Positions 27,219 to 36,367 are shown, counted from the stretch's first letter. The stretch: DNA of 64,000 bases from Gordonia oryzae (GCF_003797185.1 NZ_RKMH01000020.1:1-64000); one strand, 5' to 3'. Program-made: numbers and translations. The notes: generated by a model from the letters alone, not told the origin.

Positions 27219-28731
27219 CTTTCGTGCGTCCCCGGGAGATCTGCGGCGGACGAACGGATGTCCTCAGGAAGAGCGCCGGGTCGGCGTGCGCGTCGACGTG
27301 GGTCCACTCATCCGGCGGTTCGAGTGTCGCGGTCTGCCGTCTCGCCACCGCCTCGTCGGCGTCGGAGGCATCGGGTCCCCGATCGACGATGCGGGAGATG
27401 CGTTCGGCCTCATCGAGTTCCAGCCACCATCCGGTGAAGTCGACGCCGGTCTCGGTGGCCACGGCGACGATCGCCTCCTGCTGTGCGGCACTGCCGAAGA
27501 CGGCGTCGGCGACGACGCTCATGCCGCCTGCGAGATCCGTTGTGGCCAGCCGGTTGCACTCGTCGTAGACCACTGACCGGGCCTGCGGTGTGTAGGCCGA
27601 GCGCGGGAGCGTCTCGGCCTCGCCGACACCGGCGAGTCGCTTGCGCAGGATGTCGGTGCGCAGAATCCGTGCACCCGGCGCGGGCTCGAGGTCCCCACCG
27701 ATCTTGCGGGCGACGGTGGTCTTCCCGGTGCCCGACCCACCGCCGATCGCCATCAGCCGCGGCGCGACCGGTTCGGTGAACCCCAGTGCGAGCGACAGGT
27801 AGCGTGTGGCGTCGTCAACGGCGTCCGCGGCGGCGCTGACATGCGCGCGGACCGTGGCCCGCACGGCGAGCATGATCGGCAGCAGGCAGAATCCGCCCTC
27901 GTCGTCGGGGGAGCGGTCGAGGTACTGGTTCACGACGACGTTCGCCTCATGTCGTAGGTCCCGCGCCCACAGATCCATCAGCAGAAACGCGAGGTCGTAG
28001 AGGACGTCGGTGGTCGCCATCTCCTCGTCGAACTCGAGGCAATCGAAAGGGACGGGACGGTCATCGATGATCGCGATGTTGCCCAGGTGCAGGTCACCGT
28101 GGACACGTCGCACCCGCCCTTGGCGGGCCCGGGCGTCGAGAATCGAGGAGCGTTCGGCGATCATCGCGGTGATCCGGCTCGTCAGACGCTGCGCCGTAGC
28201 GGGATCGATAACGTCGGGGAACGCCGACATGCTTGCCAGGTTCCCGTCGACCACCTCCTGCAATCGGGTCGCACCGTGCGGGTCGTCGCGGATCGGCGAG
28301 GACGCATGAAGGTCGACGATGCTCTCGGTGAGCTTTCGGAGAAAGGCGTCGTCGAGGTTGCCGGGCGCGGCCCGGTGGACCAGAAGTGCGTCGTCGTCGA
28401 AGCGCGTCATCTCCAGGACCCAGTCGAGCGTCTCGCCGGGCCCGTCGAGGGCGAGGCTGCCGTCATCGGCACGGCGGATCGCATGTACGGCCCGATAGAC
28501 CTCCGGCGCGAACCGGCGATTGAGCGATAGCTCTCGCTGTAGGACATCGTGGCGCAGCTCAGGGGTGGAGAAGTCGAAGAACCGCAGGCGCACAGGGCGT
28601 TTCATCTTCCATGCGCGGGCGCCGTTGAGGAAGACGACAGCGCCGTGGGTGACGATCCGATCGGTGGGCAGGTCGGGGTCGAGGGCGCCTGCCGCGGTGA
28701 GCACATCGGTGGGGTCGGGGGTGGTCGACAC
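27214..28731 (-). CDS. Two-domain APH-like and AAA-type kinase (Rv2004c-like)
   Basis: A 505-residue cytosolic protein with two parts. The N-terminal ~330 residues carry an aminoglycoside-phosphotransferase-like fold with the catalytic loop VHGDLHLGNIAI and the metal-binding segment PFDCLEFDEE. The C-terminal part is a P-loop small-molecule kinase with Walker A GGGSGTGKTTVARK (about residues 335-348). This architecture matches the DosR-associated Rv2004c family of Mycobacterium. The substrate is unknown. It is alone on the minus strand between lysS and fadD3. Confidence 0.8.
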   Translation of the reverse strand: MSTTPDPTDVLTAAGALDPDLPTDRIVTHGAVVFLNGARAWKMKRPVRLRFFDFSTPELRHDVLQRELSLNRRFAPEVYRAVHAIRRADDGSLALDGPGETLDWVLEMTRFDDDALLVHRAAPGNLDDAFLRKLTESIVDLHASSPIRDDPHGATRLQEVVDGNLASMSAFPDVIDPATAQRLTSRITAMIAERSSILDARARQGRVRRVHGDLHLGNIAIIDDRPVPFDCLEFDEEMATTDVLYDLAFLLMDLWARDLRHEANVVVNQYLDRSPDDEGGFCLLPIMLAVRATVRAHVSAAADAVDDATRYLSLALGFTEPVAPRLMAIGGGSGTGKTTVARKIGGDLEPAPGARILRTDILRKRLAGVGEAETLPRSAYTPQARSVVYDECNRLATTDLAGGMSVVADAVFGSAAQQEAIVAVATETGVDFTGWWLELDEAERISRIVDRGPDASDADEAVARRQTATLEPPDEWTHVDAHADPALFLRTSVRPPQISRGRTKE

Positions 28732-28851
28732 CCTCCCATCCGACCACAGTCGTTCGGATCGTGCCGACCGGGCCCTCGCCCTTCTTGCCTGGATTTCCCC
28801 TCTTCTCCCGGAAATTTCCAGGGGAAGAACCGAAAACGTGTGGACGAACCC

Positions 28852-30399
28852 TCAGCCCAACTCGCGCTTGAGGATCTTTCCGGCCGCATTCCGGGGGAAG
28901 GCGTCGAGGACGACCACCGACCGCGGCACCTTGAAGTTCGCCAGATGCTCACGGGCGTAAGCGATCACACGGTCCTCGTCGAGGCCGGCGCCGTCGCGGA
29001 CGGTGAGATAGGCGCGGCCCACCTCGCCAAGTCGGTCGTCGGGGACGCCGATCACCGCGCATTCGGTAACGCCGTCGAGGCGGGCGAGGGTCTGTTCGAC
29101 CTCGGCTGGGTAGACGTTGAAGCCGCCGCAGATGTACATGTCCTTGAGTCGGTCGGTGATCCGCAGATTGCCGCGTCCGTCGATGGTGCCGATGTCGCCG
29201 GTATGCAGCCAGCCGTCGGCGTCGATTGCCTCAGCCGTCGCCTGGGGGTTGTCGAGGTAGCCGCGCATGACCATTTTTCCGCGCGCGAGTACCTCACCCC
29301 GCTCCGATATCGAGATCTCCATGCCCTTGAAAGCGCGCCCGCAGGTGGTTGCGACGGTGTTGTCATCGTCGTCGGGGGTACAGGTGGAGACAAACCCGCT
29401 GGCCTCGGTCAGCCCGTAGGCGGTGATGACGGTGTCGACGCCGAGGTCACGCTGGATACGTTCGACGAGGACCACCGGAACGATCGCTGCGCCGGTGACC
29501 ACCAACCGAAGTGACGAGAGATCGAGGCTCTCGCGTGCAGGCTCGTCGAGGATGGTCTGAAAGATGGTCGGCGCTCCCGGGAAGACGGTGATCCGTTGCG
29601 CAGCAACCTGCTTTATGGCCTCGGCGGGCGAATACACGGCCTGCGGGAACATCGCCGACCCGAACAACACGCACGCCAAGATGCCCGCCTTGTAGCCGAA
29701 GGTGTGGAAGTACGGGTTCACCATGAGATAGCGGTCGTCGGGGGACAGGCGACCGTTGGCGCCCCACGAGTGTGAACCCGCGACGGTCTGCTGATGTTCG
29801 GCCAGTACGCCTTTGGATGTGCCGGTGGTGCCCGAGGTGAACAGGATGTCGGAGAGGTCGTCGGGGGCGACGTCGTCGGCGCGCGCCCGGGCCTGCGCGC
29901 GGGTCTCGTCGGTGGCACGGTCGAGGAAATCGGTCCAGTCGAGTGCACCGTCGGGTGTTTTTTGGTTGTCCGACAAACTAATCCGCACCACGAGGTCTGG
30001 CATCGCGTCGCGATGGGTGGTCATCAGTTCGGCGGCGTGATCGGCTCCGAGGAAGTCGCCGGAGACGACGACGGCACGCACCCCCGCCCGTCCGATCACG
30101 TCGACGGCCTCGCCGGCGGTGTAGCGGGTGTTCAGTGGTACGAGCACCGCACCGGCGTAATGGATGCCCAGTGCCGCAACCGGCCAGTGATGGCTGTTGG
30201 GTGACCACACCGCCACCCGATCTCCGTGCTCCACCCCCGACGCGATCAGGGCCGCGGCGGTATCGACGACCCGATCGTGCAATTGTGACCACGAGTACTC
30301 GACCGGACTGCTCCACTGGGCATCGGCCAGGGCGAGTCGATCCGGCCACTCGCGGGCCGCCCGACGCAGCGCGGACGGGGTCGTCGAGACGCTCTCCAT
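28852..30399 (-). CDS. fadD3: HIP-CoA synthetase FadD3
   Basis: Activates 3a-alpha-H-4-alpha(3'-propanoate)-7a-beta-methylhexahydro-1,5-indanedione (HIP), the C/D-ring fragment of sterols, to its CoA thioester. The protein is 515 residues from the ATG at 30399. AMP-binding motif ILFTSGTTGTSKGVL, the adenylate motif VITAYGLTEASG, and PRNAAGKILKREL at the end carrying the catalytic lysine are present. The sequence VAIWSPNxxHWxVAxLxIHxAGAxxVPLNTRYT recalls Rv3561 closely. It is divergent from fadE30 with a KstR2-like box between them, exactly as in M. tuberculosis. Confidence 0.9.
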   Translation of the reverse strand: MESVSTTPSALRRAAREWPDRLALADAQWSSPVEYSWSQLHDRVVDTAAALIASGVEHGDRVAVWSPNSHHWPVAALGIHYAGAVLVPLNTRYTAGEAVDVIGRAGVRAVVVSGDFLGADHAAELMTTHRDAMPDLVVRISLSDNQKTPDGALDWTDFLDRATDETRAQARARADDVAPDDLSDILFTSGTTGTSKGVLAEHQQTVAGSHSWGANGRLSPDDRYLMVNPYFHTFGYKAGILACVLFGSAMFPQAVYSPAEAIKQVAAQRITVFPGAPTIFQTILDEPARESLDLSSLRLVVTGAAIVPVVLVERIQRDLGVDTVITAYGLTEASGFVSTCTPDDDDNTVATTCGRAFKGMEISISERGEVLARGKMVMRGYLDNPQATAEAIDADGWLHTGDIGTIDGRGNLRITDRLKDMYICGGFNVYPAEVEQTLARLDGVTECAVIGVPDDRLGEVGRAYLTVRDGAGLDEDRVIAYAREHLANFKVPRSVVVLDAFPRNAAGKILKRELG

Positions 30400-30410
30400 G
30401 CTCCCCAACC

Positions 30411-30426
30411 TAGCACTTGCTTGGTA
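30411..30426. promoter_or_regulatory. KstR2-like operator between fadD3 and fadE30
   Basis: TAGCACTTGCTTGGTA aligns to the KstR2 box TAGCAAGCGCTTGCTA at 11-12 of 16 positions; on the other strand it reads ACCAAGCAAGTGCT, sharing the CCAAGC...TGCT core with the boxes at 35622 and 44775. It is 12 nt from the fadD3 start and about 17-33 nt from the fadE30 start, suited to control both. Confidence 0.7.
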
Positions 30427-30442
30427 GGTTATGCTAGCGGTC

Positions 30443-31693
30443 ATGACCTCGATCGATCTTGCCGACAGATCCCTGGATCTTGGCGAATGGGCAGCTCGGA
30501 CGCCCGACGCCGACGCGGAGTTCGCCGTGGCGGTCCGTGGGTGGCTCGAGGAGAATCTCGCCGGTGGCTTCGCGTCGTTGCGTGGTCGCGGCGGCCCCGG
30601 CAGTGAACACGAGTTCTTCACCGAGCGCCTCGAGTGGGATCGTCACCTCGCGCGCGCCGGATGGACGTGCCTGGGCTGGCCGACGCGGCACGGCGGGCGC
30701 GGCGCCACGCTGAACCAGCGCATCATCTTCCACGAGGAGTACGCTCGCGCCGACGCCCCCGCTCGGGTCAACCATCTCGGCGAAGAGCTTCTCGGCCCGA
30801 CGCTCATCGAATTCGGGACCGACGAGCAGAAACAGCGATTCCTGCCCGGCATCGTCGACGTGACCGAACTCTGGGCACAGGGCTACTCCGAGCCGGGTGC
30901 CGGATCGGATCTCGCAGGCGTGGCGACCACGGCGAGTCCGTCCGACGGGCGGTGGCAGATCAACGGGCAGAAGATCTGGACGTCCTTGGCGCACGTGGCA
31001 CAGTGGGCGTTCGTGCTCTGTCGCACCGAGCCGGGCTCGACGCGGCACAAGGGGCTGAGTTTTCTGCTCGTCCCCCTCGACCAGGAGGGCGTCACCGTCC
31101 GGCCCATCCAACAACTCACCGGCACCTCGGAATTCAACGAGGTGTTTTTCGACGATGCGGTGACCGATGCCGACAACATCGTCGGTGATCCTGGTGACGG
31201 CTGGCGGGTCGCCATGGGACTGCTGCAATTCGAGCGCGGCGTCTCCACCCTTGGACAACAGGTCGGCTTCGCACGTGAACTCGACGCCGTCACCGATCTC
31301 GCGCGTGGCAACGGTGCTCTCGACAATCCGGAAGTCGCCACCCGCATCGCGCGCGCGGGTATCGGCCTGAGCGTGATGCGAGCCCACGCGCAAGCAGTGC
31401 TCGACGGCGTTGCCGGTGCCGACTCCGTCGGAAAACTCCTGTGGTCCAACTGGCATCGCGATCTCGGCGAGTTGGGAATGGCCGTGCGTGGCGCCTCGGC
31501 GTTGATCGGACCCGCGACCACCGCAGAGGGTGCGTTCAACGACCTCACCGATCCCGAACACGTCGAACTCGACGAGTGGCAACGGCTCTACCTTTTCACT
31601 CGCGCCGACACGATCTACGGCGGCTCGAACGAGGTGCAGCGCAACATCATCGCCGAGCGTGTGCTCGGCCTACCCCGAGAGGCCCGTGCATGA
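30443..31693 (+). CDS. fadE30: Acyl-CoA dehydrogenase FadE30
   Basis: A flavin acyl-CoA dehydrogenase acting on CoA thioesters of the HIP pathway. The protein is 416 residues from the ATG at 30443; an in-frame ATG at 30431 lies just after the operator. It has WAQGYSEPGAGSDLAG (FAD/acyl binding), INGQKIWTSLAH, and the C-terminal IYGGSNEVQRNIIAERVLGLPRE. The segments VNHLGEELLGPTLIEFGT and SEFNEVFFDDA strongly recall Rv3560c. It overlaps the next SDR gene by 4 nt and heads the fadE30-ipdF-fadA6 operon. Confidence 0.9.
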   Translation: MTSIDLADRSLDLGEWAARTPDADAEFAVAVRGWLEENLAGGFASLRGRGGPGSEHEFFTERLEWDRHLARAGWTCLGWPTRHGGRGATLNQRIIFHEEYARADAPARVNHLGEELLGPTLIEFGTDEQKQRFLPGIVDVTELWAQGYSEPGAGSDLAGVATTASPSDGRWQINGQKIWTSLAHVAQWAFVLCRTEPGSTRHKGLSFLLVPLDQEGVTVRPIQQLTGTSEFNEVFFDDAVTDADNIVGDPGDGWRVAMGLLQFERGVSTLGQQVGFARELDAVTDLARGNGALDNPEVATRIARAGIGLSVMRAHAQAVLDGVAGADSVGKLLWSNWHRDLGELGMAVRGASALIGPATTAEGAFNDLTDPEHVELDEWQRLYLFTRADTIYGGSNEVQRNIIAERVLGLPREARA

Positions 31694-32511
31694 CCATCCC
31701 GGACATCGACAACCGCCGTTCGCCGTTGGCCGACCCGCCGACGGAGACGCCTGGCCACGGACTTCTGTCGGGACGTAAGGTGGTGGTCACCGCCGCCGCG
31801 GGAACCGGCATTGGATTCGCCACTGCCAGAAGGGCACTGCTCGAAGGTGCCGATGTCCTCGTCAGCGACTGGCACGAACGCCGGCTCGGCGAGGCTGCCG
31901 AGAAGCTGTCCGCGGAGTTCGGTGACCGGACGGTCGCGCAGGCAACCTGCGATGTCTCCGACACCGCGCAGGTTGATGCGCTGATCGCGCGTGCCGCAGA
32001 CGAACTCGGCCGCATCGATGTTCTGGTCAACAACGCCGGACTCGGTGGCGAGACCCCGGTCGCCGACATGACCGACGAACAGTGGGACCGCGTCGTCGAC
32101 ATCACCTTGAATGGCACCTTCCGTGCCACGCGTGCTGCCCTGCGCCACTTTCGGTCCGTCGAACACGGCGGCGTCATCGTCAACAACGCCTCGGTACTGG
32201 GCTGGCGCGCCCAACGCGGACAAGCCCACTACGCCGCCGCCAAGGCCGGAGTGATGGCACTGACCCGTTGTGCTGCAGTCGAAGCCGCCGAATTCGGGGT
32301 GCGCATCAATGCGGTTGCGCCGTCGATCGCCAAGCATCCCTTCCTCGCGAAGGTCACCAGCGACGAACTGCTCGACGAGCTCGCCGCGCACGAGGCATAC
32401 GGACGTGCCGCGGAGGTCTGGGAGGTCGCGGCCACCATCGCGATGCTCGCCAGCGACTACACCACCTATCTCACCGGCGAGGTCGTCTCGATCTCCAGCC
32501 AGCGAGCCTGA
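31690..32511 (+). CDS. ipdF: Short-chain dehydrogenase, IpdF-like
   Basis: A 273-residue SDR with a slightly modified cofactor motif TAAAGTGIGFATAR, the NNAG motif and the Ser-Tyr-Lys triad in NASVLGWRAQRGQAHYAAAKAG. Position directly between fadE30 and fadA6 matches Rv3559c (IpdF), a dehydrogenase acting on hydroxylated HIP-CoA intermediates. The exact substrate is inferred from synteny. The ATG overlaps the fadE30 stop (ATGA). The N-terminal 25 residues are a family extension rich in Pro and Thr. Confidence 0.8.
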   Translation: MTIPDIDNRRSPLADPPTETPGHGLLSGRKVVVTAAAGTGIGFATARRALLEGADVLVSDWHERRLGEAAEKLSAEFGDRTVAQATCDVSDTAQVDALIARAADELGRIDVLVNNAGLGGETPVADMTDEQWDRVVDITLNGTFRATRAALRHFRSVEHGGVIVNNASVLGWRAQRGQAHYAAAKAGVMALTRCAAVEAAEFGVRINAVAPSIAKHPFLAKVTSDELLDELAAHEAYGRAAEVWEVAATIAMLASDYTTYLTGEVVSISSQRA

Positions 32512-32536
32512 CCCCGAACACCCACCAGGAGAACTG

Positions 32537-33691
32537 ATGTCACCCCAAGCCTATATCGTCGACGTCGTCCGAACACCGGTCGGCAAGCGTAACGGCTCGC
32601 TGGCCAAGACTCATCCCGCCGATCTCGGCGCCCACGTCATCACCGCGATCCTCGAGCGCACCGGCATCGATCCGATGGTCGTCGACGACGTGGTCTTCGG
32701 ATGCGTCGACGCTATCGGGCCGCAGGCGGGCAACATCGCCCGCACTGCGTGGGTCGCCGCCGGTGGGCCGCTCGCCATCCCGGGCACCACCGTCGACCGG
32801 CAATGCGGATCCTCGCAGCAGGCGATCCATTTCGCCGCGCAAGGCGTGATGAGCGGTACCCAGGACGTGGTGCTCGCCGGTGGGGTGCAGAACATGAGTG
32901 CCATCCCGATCAGTCAGGCCATGATCGCCGGCCAGGAATTCGGATTCACCACGCCGACAGCCGAATCCGCCGGGTGGCGGGAGCGCTTCGGTGACGCCGA
33001 GATCTCGCAATTCGCGGGCGCAGATGCGATGGCGGTGCGCTGGGACATCAGCCGCGAGGACATGGAGGCGTGGGCGCTGCAGTCGCATCAGCGCGCGGCG
33101 CAGGCCATCGCCGCGGGTCATTTCGACAACGAGCTCGCGCCGCTCGGTGACTGCGTCGTCGACGAATGTCCGCGCGAGACGTCGCTGGAGAAGATGGCAG
33201 GGCTCGCACCGTTGGCGCAGGGATCGCGGCTGACCGCCGCCGTAGCCTCCCAGATCTCCGATGGCGCGTCGGCCGCGCTCGTGGTGTCCGAGAAGGCTTT
33301 GGCCGAGTACGGGCTGACCCCGCGGGCCCGTATCCATCACCTCTCGGTGCGCGGCGACGACCCGGTCATGATGTTGTCTGCACCGATCCCCGCGACCGCA
33401 TACGCACTGGAGAAGACGGGCCTGTCCATCGAGGACATCGACGCTATCGAGATCAACGAGGCCTTTGCCTCGGTGGTGCTTGCCTGGCTCAAGGAGACCG
33501 GCGCCGACCCGGCGAAGGTCAACCCCAACGGCGGTGCCATCGCCCTCGGCCATCCGCTCGGTGCGACCGGTGCCAAGCTCTTCGCCACGCTGCTGAATGA
33601 ACTCGAACGCACCGGCGGACGGTACGGGCTGCAGACGATGTGCGAGGGAGGCGGCACGGCCAACGTGACCATCATCGAGCGTCTGGGCTGA
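32537..33691 (+). CDS. fadA6: Thiolase FadA6
   Basis: A 384-residue degradative thiolase for the last steps of C/D-ring catabolism. The acyl-enzyme cysteine lies in VDRQCGSSQQA (about residue 90), with [23 protein letters not shown] and the second catalytic cysteine in MCEGGG near the end. The AGNIARTAWVAAG motif is typical of FadA6/FadA5-type enzymes. Starts at ATG 32537 after an AGGAGA. It is the last gene of the fadE30 operon and is followed by a long 21-bp repeat array. Confidence 0.88.
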   Translation: MSPQAYIVDVVRTPVGKRNGSLAKTHPADLGAHVITAILERTGIDPMVVDDVVFGCVDAIGPQAGNIARTAWVAAGGPLAIPGTTVDRQCGSSQQAIHFAAQGVMSGTQDVVLAGGVQNMSAIPISQAMIAGQEFGFTTPTAESAGWRERFGDAEISQFAGADAMAVRWDISREDMEAWALQSHQRAAQAIAAGHFDNELAPLGDCVVDECPRETSLEKMAGLAPLAQGSRLTAAVASQISDGASAALVVSEKALAEYGLTPRARIHHLSVRGDDPVMMLSAPIPATAYALEKTGLSIEDIDAIEINEAFASVVLAWLKETGADPAKVNPNGGAIALGHPLGATGAKLFATLLNELERTGGRYGLQTMCEGGGTANVTIIERLG

Positions 33692-33704
33692 CCGGCGGGT
33701 GGTT

Positions 33705-33968
33705 CGCCGAGAGCGCCCGCCACGACGCCGACGGCGCTCTGTAGGACGCCGAGAGCGCCCGCCACGACGCCGACGGCGCCCTGTTAGGCGCTGTCGGCGC
33801 CCCGCCGAGCGCTGTCGGCGAACAATCGGGCGTTGTCGGCCCCCCGCCGGGCGCTGTCGGCGAGCAAGCGGGCGCTGTCGACGCTCCGCCGAGCGCTGTC
33901 GGCGAGCAAACGGGCGCTGTCGACGCCCCGCCGGGCGCTGTCGGCGAACAAACGGGCGCTGTCGCGAG
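33705..33968. repeat. Inverted array of 21-bp repeats after fadA6
   Basis: Four in-phase 21-bp units (each CGCCGA[GC][AG]GCGC..., 33705-33788) are followed without a gap by eight units of the opposite orientation (each CG[CT]TGTCG[GA]C..., 33789-33956) and a partial ninth. The two halves can pair into a large cruciform or RNA hairpin. Units match those after coaX. The array occupies most of the 395-bp gap before the aldehyde dehydrogenase gene. Reading frames through it give only arginine- or Pro/Ala-rich repeats and are not considered genes. Confidence 0.85.
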
Positions 33969-34011
33969 GGATCTGGGAACACGTGTAGCCACTTCATTGT
34001 GACGTGACGCA

Positions 34012-34061
34012 TACTATGGTGAACGAGCGAACGGAAACGTCTCAGCGACGGTCGCGAGACG
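34012..34061 (+). promoter_or_regulatory. Possible promoter and operator of the aldehyde dehydrogenase
   Basis: A -10-like TACTAT (34012-34017) is followed by an imperfect palindrome, CGTCTC-A-GCGAC-G-GTCGC-GAGACG (34038-34061), just before the GGGAGG ribosome site. No good -35 is seen. The palindrome could bind a regulator or form a leader hairpin. Confidence 0.35.
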
Positions 34062-34086
34062 CCGCTCGACCCAGGGAGGGTGGCGA

Positions 34087-35595
34087 ATGACCAAACCTGC
34101 TGACGTGACCAGCACGACCGAGGGACGTGTCTCCTCAGAGGCGCATTCGATGACCGAACTGCTCGAGATCCAGCGTGCGGCCTTCCTGCGGGACGGCATC
34201 CCGGACGCGGCGACCCGCATCGACCGCATCACCCGGCTCTCGTCGCTGCTGCTCGATCACGGTGACGAGATCGCCGAGGCGCTGACCGTCGACTTCGGTT
34301 CGCGGCCAAGGGAACTGAGCATCGCCGCGGACGTTGCGGGCTGCATGATCGACCTCACCCACCAGCGGCGCGGGGTCAAGGAGTGGATGGCCGATTCCGT
34401 GTCGGCGCGTGTGCAGGGAGCCCTCGGCTTCAAGCAGCGGGTGCGTCACGATCCGCTCGGCGTCGTCGGCATCATGGGCCCCTGGAATTTCCCGCTGCAG
34501 CTGACCTTCGTGCCCGCGGCGTCGGCGTTCGCGGCCGGCAACCGGGTGCTGATGCGCCCGTCGTCGATCACCGCGCGCACCACCGGCGTGATCGCCAAGT
34601 ACGCCCCCGACTACTTCTCGATCGAGGAACTTGCGGTCATCACGCCCACGCACGGGTCGGGATCGGATTTCGCGAAACTCACCGTCGACCACATGTTCTT
34701 CACCGGTTCGCCCGAGGTCGGTTCCTCGGTGGCCCAGGAGGCCGCAAAGAATCTGGTGCCGGTAACCCTCGAACTCGGCGGCAAGAACCCGGCCGTCGTC
34801 GACGTCTCCGCCGATATCGACAAGGCGGCCAAGATGCTCGCCGACGCCCGAATGGTCAACGGCGGTCAGGTCTGCCTGTGTCCCGACTACGTCTTCGTGC
34901 CGGAGGCCAGACTCGGTGAGTTCACCGACAAGGTGATGGCCCGCTGGACCGCCAACTTCGCGACGATCTACGACAATCCCGAGTACACCTCGACGATCAA
35001 CCAGAAGAACTACGAGCGCATCGTCGGGCTGATCGACGACGCGGTCTCGCTCGGCGCCGAGAAGCGACAGGTCATCCCCGGTGGTGAACCGTTGCCGTCG
35101 GCCGAGCGTCGCAAGATCCCGCCGACCCTGCTCACCGGGGTCAAGTCGGGGATGAAAATCACCGAGGACGAGGTCTTCGGTCCGGTGCTCACGGTGTACC
35201 CGTACCGGGATCTCACCGAGGCGATCAGCTACATCGCCGGCCACCCGCACCCGCTGACGATGTACTGGTGCGGCGACGACAACGACAACTTCGCGCGGCT
35301 GGCCGACAACACCCGCAGCGGGTCGATCAACGGAAACGACTTCGCGCTGCACATGTTCGGTGCCGAGCTGCCGTTCGGTGGCATCGGGCGCAGCGGGATG
35401 GGTAGTTACCACGGCAAGACCGGCTTCGAGACCTTCAGTCATGCACGAGCCGTGGCCTTTTCGACGATGCCGTTCTCCGTGGCCGAGATGATGTCGCCGC
35501 CGTTTACCAACCGCGACAAGAAGTTGACCAACGGTCAGCTGAAGCTGTGGACCAAGCTCAATGCGCGGGCACAGAAGAAGGTCCGTAAGCGCTGA
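34087..35595 (+). CDS. Aldehyde dehydrogenase (coniferyl-aldehyde-dehydrogenase-like)
   Basis: A 502-residue NAD(P)-dependent aldehyde dehydrogenase. GPWNFPLQLT and HMFFTGSPEVGSSV form the cofactor site, LELGGKNP holds the general base Glu, and NGGQVCLCPDYVF contains the catalytic Cys. It belongs to the CALDH-like branch with the PFGGIGRSGMGSYHGKTGFETFSH end. It lies between fadA6 and kstR2, which is not seen in M. tuberculosis; a role in sterol or side-product oxidation is possible but unproven. It has a good RBS (GGGAGG) and ends 11 nt before the kstR2 operator hairpin. Confidence 0.88.
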   Translation: MTKPADVTSTTEGRVSSEAHSMTELLEIQRAAFLRDGIPDAATRIDRITRLSSLLLDHGDEIAEALTVDFGSRPRELSIAADVAGCMIDLTHQRRGVKEWMADSVSARVQGALGFKQRVRHDPLGVVGIMGPWNFPLQLTFVPAASAFAAGNRVLMRPSSITARTTGVIAKYAPDYFSIEELAVITPTHGSGSDFAKLTVDHMFFTGSPEVGSSVAQEAAKNLVPVTLELGGKNPAVVDVSADIDKAAKMLADARMVNGGQVCLCPDYVFVPEARLGEFTDKVMARWTANFATIYDNPEYTSTINQKNYERIVGLIDDAVSLGAEKRQVIPGGEPLPSAERRKIPPTLLTGVKSGMKITEDEVFGPVLTVYPYRDLTEAISYIAGHPHPLTMYWCGDDNDNFARLADNTRSGSINGNDFALHMFGAELPFGGIGRSGMGSYHGKTGFETFSHARAVAFSTMPFSVAEMMSPPFTNRDKKLTNGQLKLWTKLNARAQKKVRKR

Positions 35596-35606
35596 ATCCC
35601 CTGGCG

Positions 35607-35654
35607 GGCGCCACCCCCGTACCCAAGCGCTTGCTAGGGTACGGGGGTGGCGCC
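35607..35654. promoter_or_regulatory. 48-nt palindrome carrying the KstR2 operator
   Basis: Perfect 18-bp arms (35607-35624 and 35637-35654, GGCGCCACCCCCGTACCC and its complement) enclose a 12-nt centre AAGCGCTTGCTA. Within it CCCAAGCGCTTGCT (35622-35635) matches the KstR2 box AnCAAGnnCTTGnT at all but one defined position. The kstR2 GTG start (35647) lies inside the right arm. The same structure may act as terminator for the upstream aldehyde dehydrogenase. Confidence 0.8.
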
Positions 35655-36237
35655 ACGTAACGGAACTTCCCGACGCGACGAATTGCTGACGACGGCGAGT
35701 CGGATGTTCGCGGAGCAGGGTCTGCGGTCGACGACAGTGCGCGACATCGCCGATGCCGCAGGTATTCTCTCGGGGAGTCTCTATCATCACTTCGATTCCA
35801 AGGAGTCGATGGTCGACGAGATCCTGCGGGGTTTCCTCGACGCCCTGTTCGCCCGCTATCGGCAGATCGCCGACGCCGGTCTGTCGGCTGCCGAGACGCT
35901 GCGGCAGCTGGTGATTGCCTCATTCGAGTCCATCGACGCCGATCACCATGCGGTGGCCATCTATCAGGACGAGGCCAAACGCCTTGCCCCGCAGGATCGT
36001 TTCTCCTATATCGGCGACCGCAATCAGGAGTTTCGCGGGCTGTGGCATTCGGTGCTGGCGCGTGGGGTCGCCGATGGTGAGTTCCGCGCCGACCTCGACG
36101 TCGAACTCGTCTACCGCTTCTTGCGCGACACGGTGTGGGTGGCGGTCCGCTGGTATCGGCCGGGCGGATCGTTGAGTGTGGAGCAGATCGCCGACCAATA
36201 CTTGTCCGTGGTTCTCGACGGCATCCTGCCGCGCTGA
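35647..36237 (+). CDS. kstR2: TetR repressor KstR2
   Basis: A 196-residue TetR repressor of the HIP-degradation regulon, released by HIP-CoA. The N-terminal HTH (STTVRDIADAAGILSGSLYHHFDSKESMVDEIL) and the ligand domain with VAIYQDEAKRLA, FSYIGDRN and ELVYRFLRDTVWVAVRWYRPGG match Rv3557c closely. The GTG start sits inside the right arm of the operator palindrome and has no normal ribosome site, so the transcript is probably leaderless or its initiation is structure-controlled. Autoregulation is expected from the operator. Confidence 0.9.
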   Translation: MAPRNGTSRRDELLTTASRMFAEQGLRSTTVRDIADAAGILSGSLYHHFDSKESMVDEILRGFLDALFARYRQIADAGLSAAETLRQLVIASFESIDADHHAVAIYQDEAKRLAPQDRFSYIGDRNQEFRGLWHSVLARGVADGEFRADLDVELVYRFLRDTVWVAVRWYRPGGSLSVEQIADQYLSVVLDGILPR

Positions 36238-36367
36238 GCTTCCTTCCACCGGGGTCGCGCTGGGTTCGGGTCACTGTCGGCGTCGTTGTCCGACCACGGG
36301 TTTCGGTTGGTTGGACGGCCGAGTAATTTGTGTGGTCGACAACACCCTGCGGGTAACGGAGGCAGTG

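Noticed and set aside
33672..34012. Repetitive proteins on both strands through the 21-bp array
   Set aside because: Every frame through a 21-bp repeat stays open and gives 7-residue repeats; no RBS and no gene-like composition.
32540..34012. 490-residue minus-strand frame
   Set aside because: Antisense to fadA6, then runs through the repeat array; fadA6 motifs fix the coding strand.
34135..35790. 551-residue minus-strand frame
   Set aside because: Shadow of the aldehyde dehydrogenase and kstR2 genes.
36238..36367. KstR2 box before the FadD gene after kstR2
   Set aside because: No CAAG/CTTG-type palindrome is present; only a weak GTCCGACC/GGTTGGAC hairpin, so I did not call an operator.
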